This document shows positions 63,730-64,000 of a stretch of DNA of 64,000 bases, piece by piece. Each line of letters starts with the position of its first letter. The stretch's first letter is position 1. Source of the stretch: UBA11704 sp964576685 (lineage in GTDB: Bacteria > Patescibacteriota > Minisyncoccia > Phycocordibacterales > UBA5272). Under the pieces are notes generated by a model that worked only from the letters and a program-made list of their open reading frames with translations, did no database searches and had not been told where the DNA came from. The stretch spans positions 8,912-72,911 of the forward strand of contig CAZNVC010000001.1 of assembly GCA_964576685.1 (NCBI GenBank), read 5' to 3'. The translations under genes and the position numbers were made by a program.

Positions 63730-64000
63730 CGCCCTCAATTGTGGTGAGCGTGGCATGCTCCAAAGATAAATGCCTTATGTGAGCGCAGTCGCCCACCGCA
63801 ATTGCTTGCGAAGTGGGAACCACTTGCACTAGTGTACATGGTTTACCTTCTTCGTTCAAGGGATGCTGGGTGAATAGACGTTAGGCGTTAGAAAACATTG
63901 TCGCTGATTACTACACTGTGATACAAATTTTATACCCTCATTATCTAAAAACATAAGGAGCCATCTTTCGATGACTCTTTATGCAGGCATTTATTTATCT
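63730..64000. other. Window end, no confident gene
   Basis: No household-type frame is seen. AAGGAG at 63955-63960 precedes an ATG at 63971 that stays open to the window edge, but the same bases form a hairpin (GGAGCCATC-TTTC-GATGACTC), so a gene start cannot be claimed. Confidence 0.4.

Noticed and set aside
63638..63859. 73-codon frame on the minus strand after tsaD
   Set aside because: It crosses the long terminator hairpin and a heptad array, has no SD or -10 box, and its sequence has no protein-like pattern.
63955..64000. Start of an SD-led gene cut by the window edge (ATG at 63971)
   Set aside because: The supposed SD and start lie in a hairpin that could be a terminator, and only ten codons are visible.

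Overview
The window looks like part of a Patescibacteria/CPR genome, most like the Parcubacteria lineages. The reasons are its moderate GC (about 40% by eye), the standard code with TGA as stop, tightly packed short genes, and transketolase split into two genes. It also has a compact type IV pilus cluster, several small two-helix pilin-like paralogues, and household genes that mostly lack a Shine-Dalgarno (SD) sequence. There is no rRNA and no CRISPR array. I see three tRNA genes: Trp, Val and Glu. These assignments rest on sequence motifs read by eye; no database search was possible.

Layout. 1-2.6 kb: membrane orphan, tRNA-guanine transglycosylase, HD-domain protein. 2.6-10.4 kb: EamA transporter and central carbon metabolism (class II aldolase, PfkB kinase, split transketolase, ribulose-phosphate epimerase, RpiB, GAPDH), with two tiny paralogous exported peptides lying between rpiB and rpe. 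10.6-13.1 kb: ABC exporter plus a TPR-like membrane protein. 13.1-13.5 kb: tRNA-Trp surrounded by partial copies of its own 3' end. 13.6-22.4 kb: six pilin-like membrane proteins interleaved with rpmG, glyS, a GC-rich orphan pair and an anchored solute-binding protein. 22.6-27.6 kb: methyltransferase, gyrA, MBL-fold protein. 27.7-29.9 kb: a 2.3-kb island bounded by inverted copies of a structured element, carrying three SD-led orphan genes and two chains of RNA hairpins. 30-44.3 kb: rpsA, pth, a kinase, lepB, hisS, an S21-like protein, ybeY-ftsA-ftsZ, trxB, a TfoX-like protein, an NRAMP-like transporter and an HTH-MurA fusion. 44.4-53.6 kb: type IV pilus operon (pilB, pilC, minor prepilins, two nearly identical major pilins) with a response regulator at its head and a histidine kinase at its tail. 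54.8-59.5 kb: copper operon (csoR, DUF305, copA, SafE-like, cupredoxin). 59.5-64 kb: HAD hydrolase, exported orphan, tRNA-Val, tRNA-Glu joined to a Nudix gene, rlmH, tsaD.

Two styles of gene expression are visible. Most household genes have a TATACT-like -10 box ending only 6-9 bases before the ATG, so their mRNAs should be leaderless. A second set of short orphan genes has a TTGACA-type -35 box, 16-18 bases of spacer, a 30-100 base leader, a strong SD and usually its own terminator. Several of these are clearly richer in GC than their neighbours.

Intergenic DNA is unusually patterned. It holds arrays with a TA(G) step every 7 bases, terminators sharing a GCGACC/GGTCGC core, long hairpins with a conserved apex, and inverted copies of tRNA 3' ends placed directly after the tRNA genes. 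I consider the two-style expression, the hairpin-chain island, the tRNA 3'-end inversions, the heptad arrays and the pilin pair with one localised divergent patch to be the observations most worth checking.
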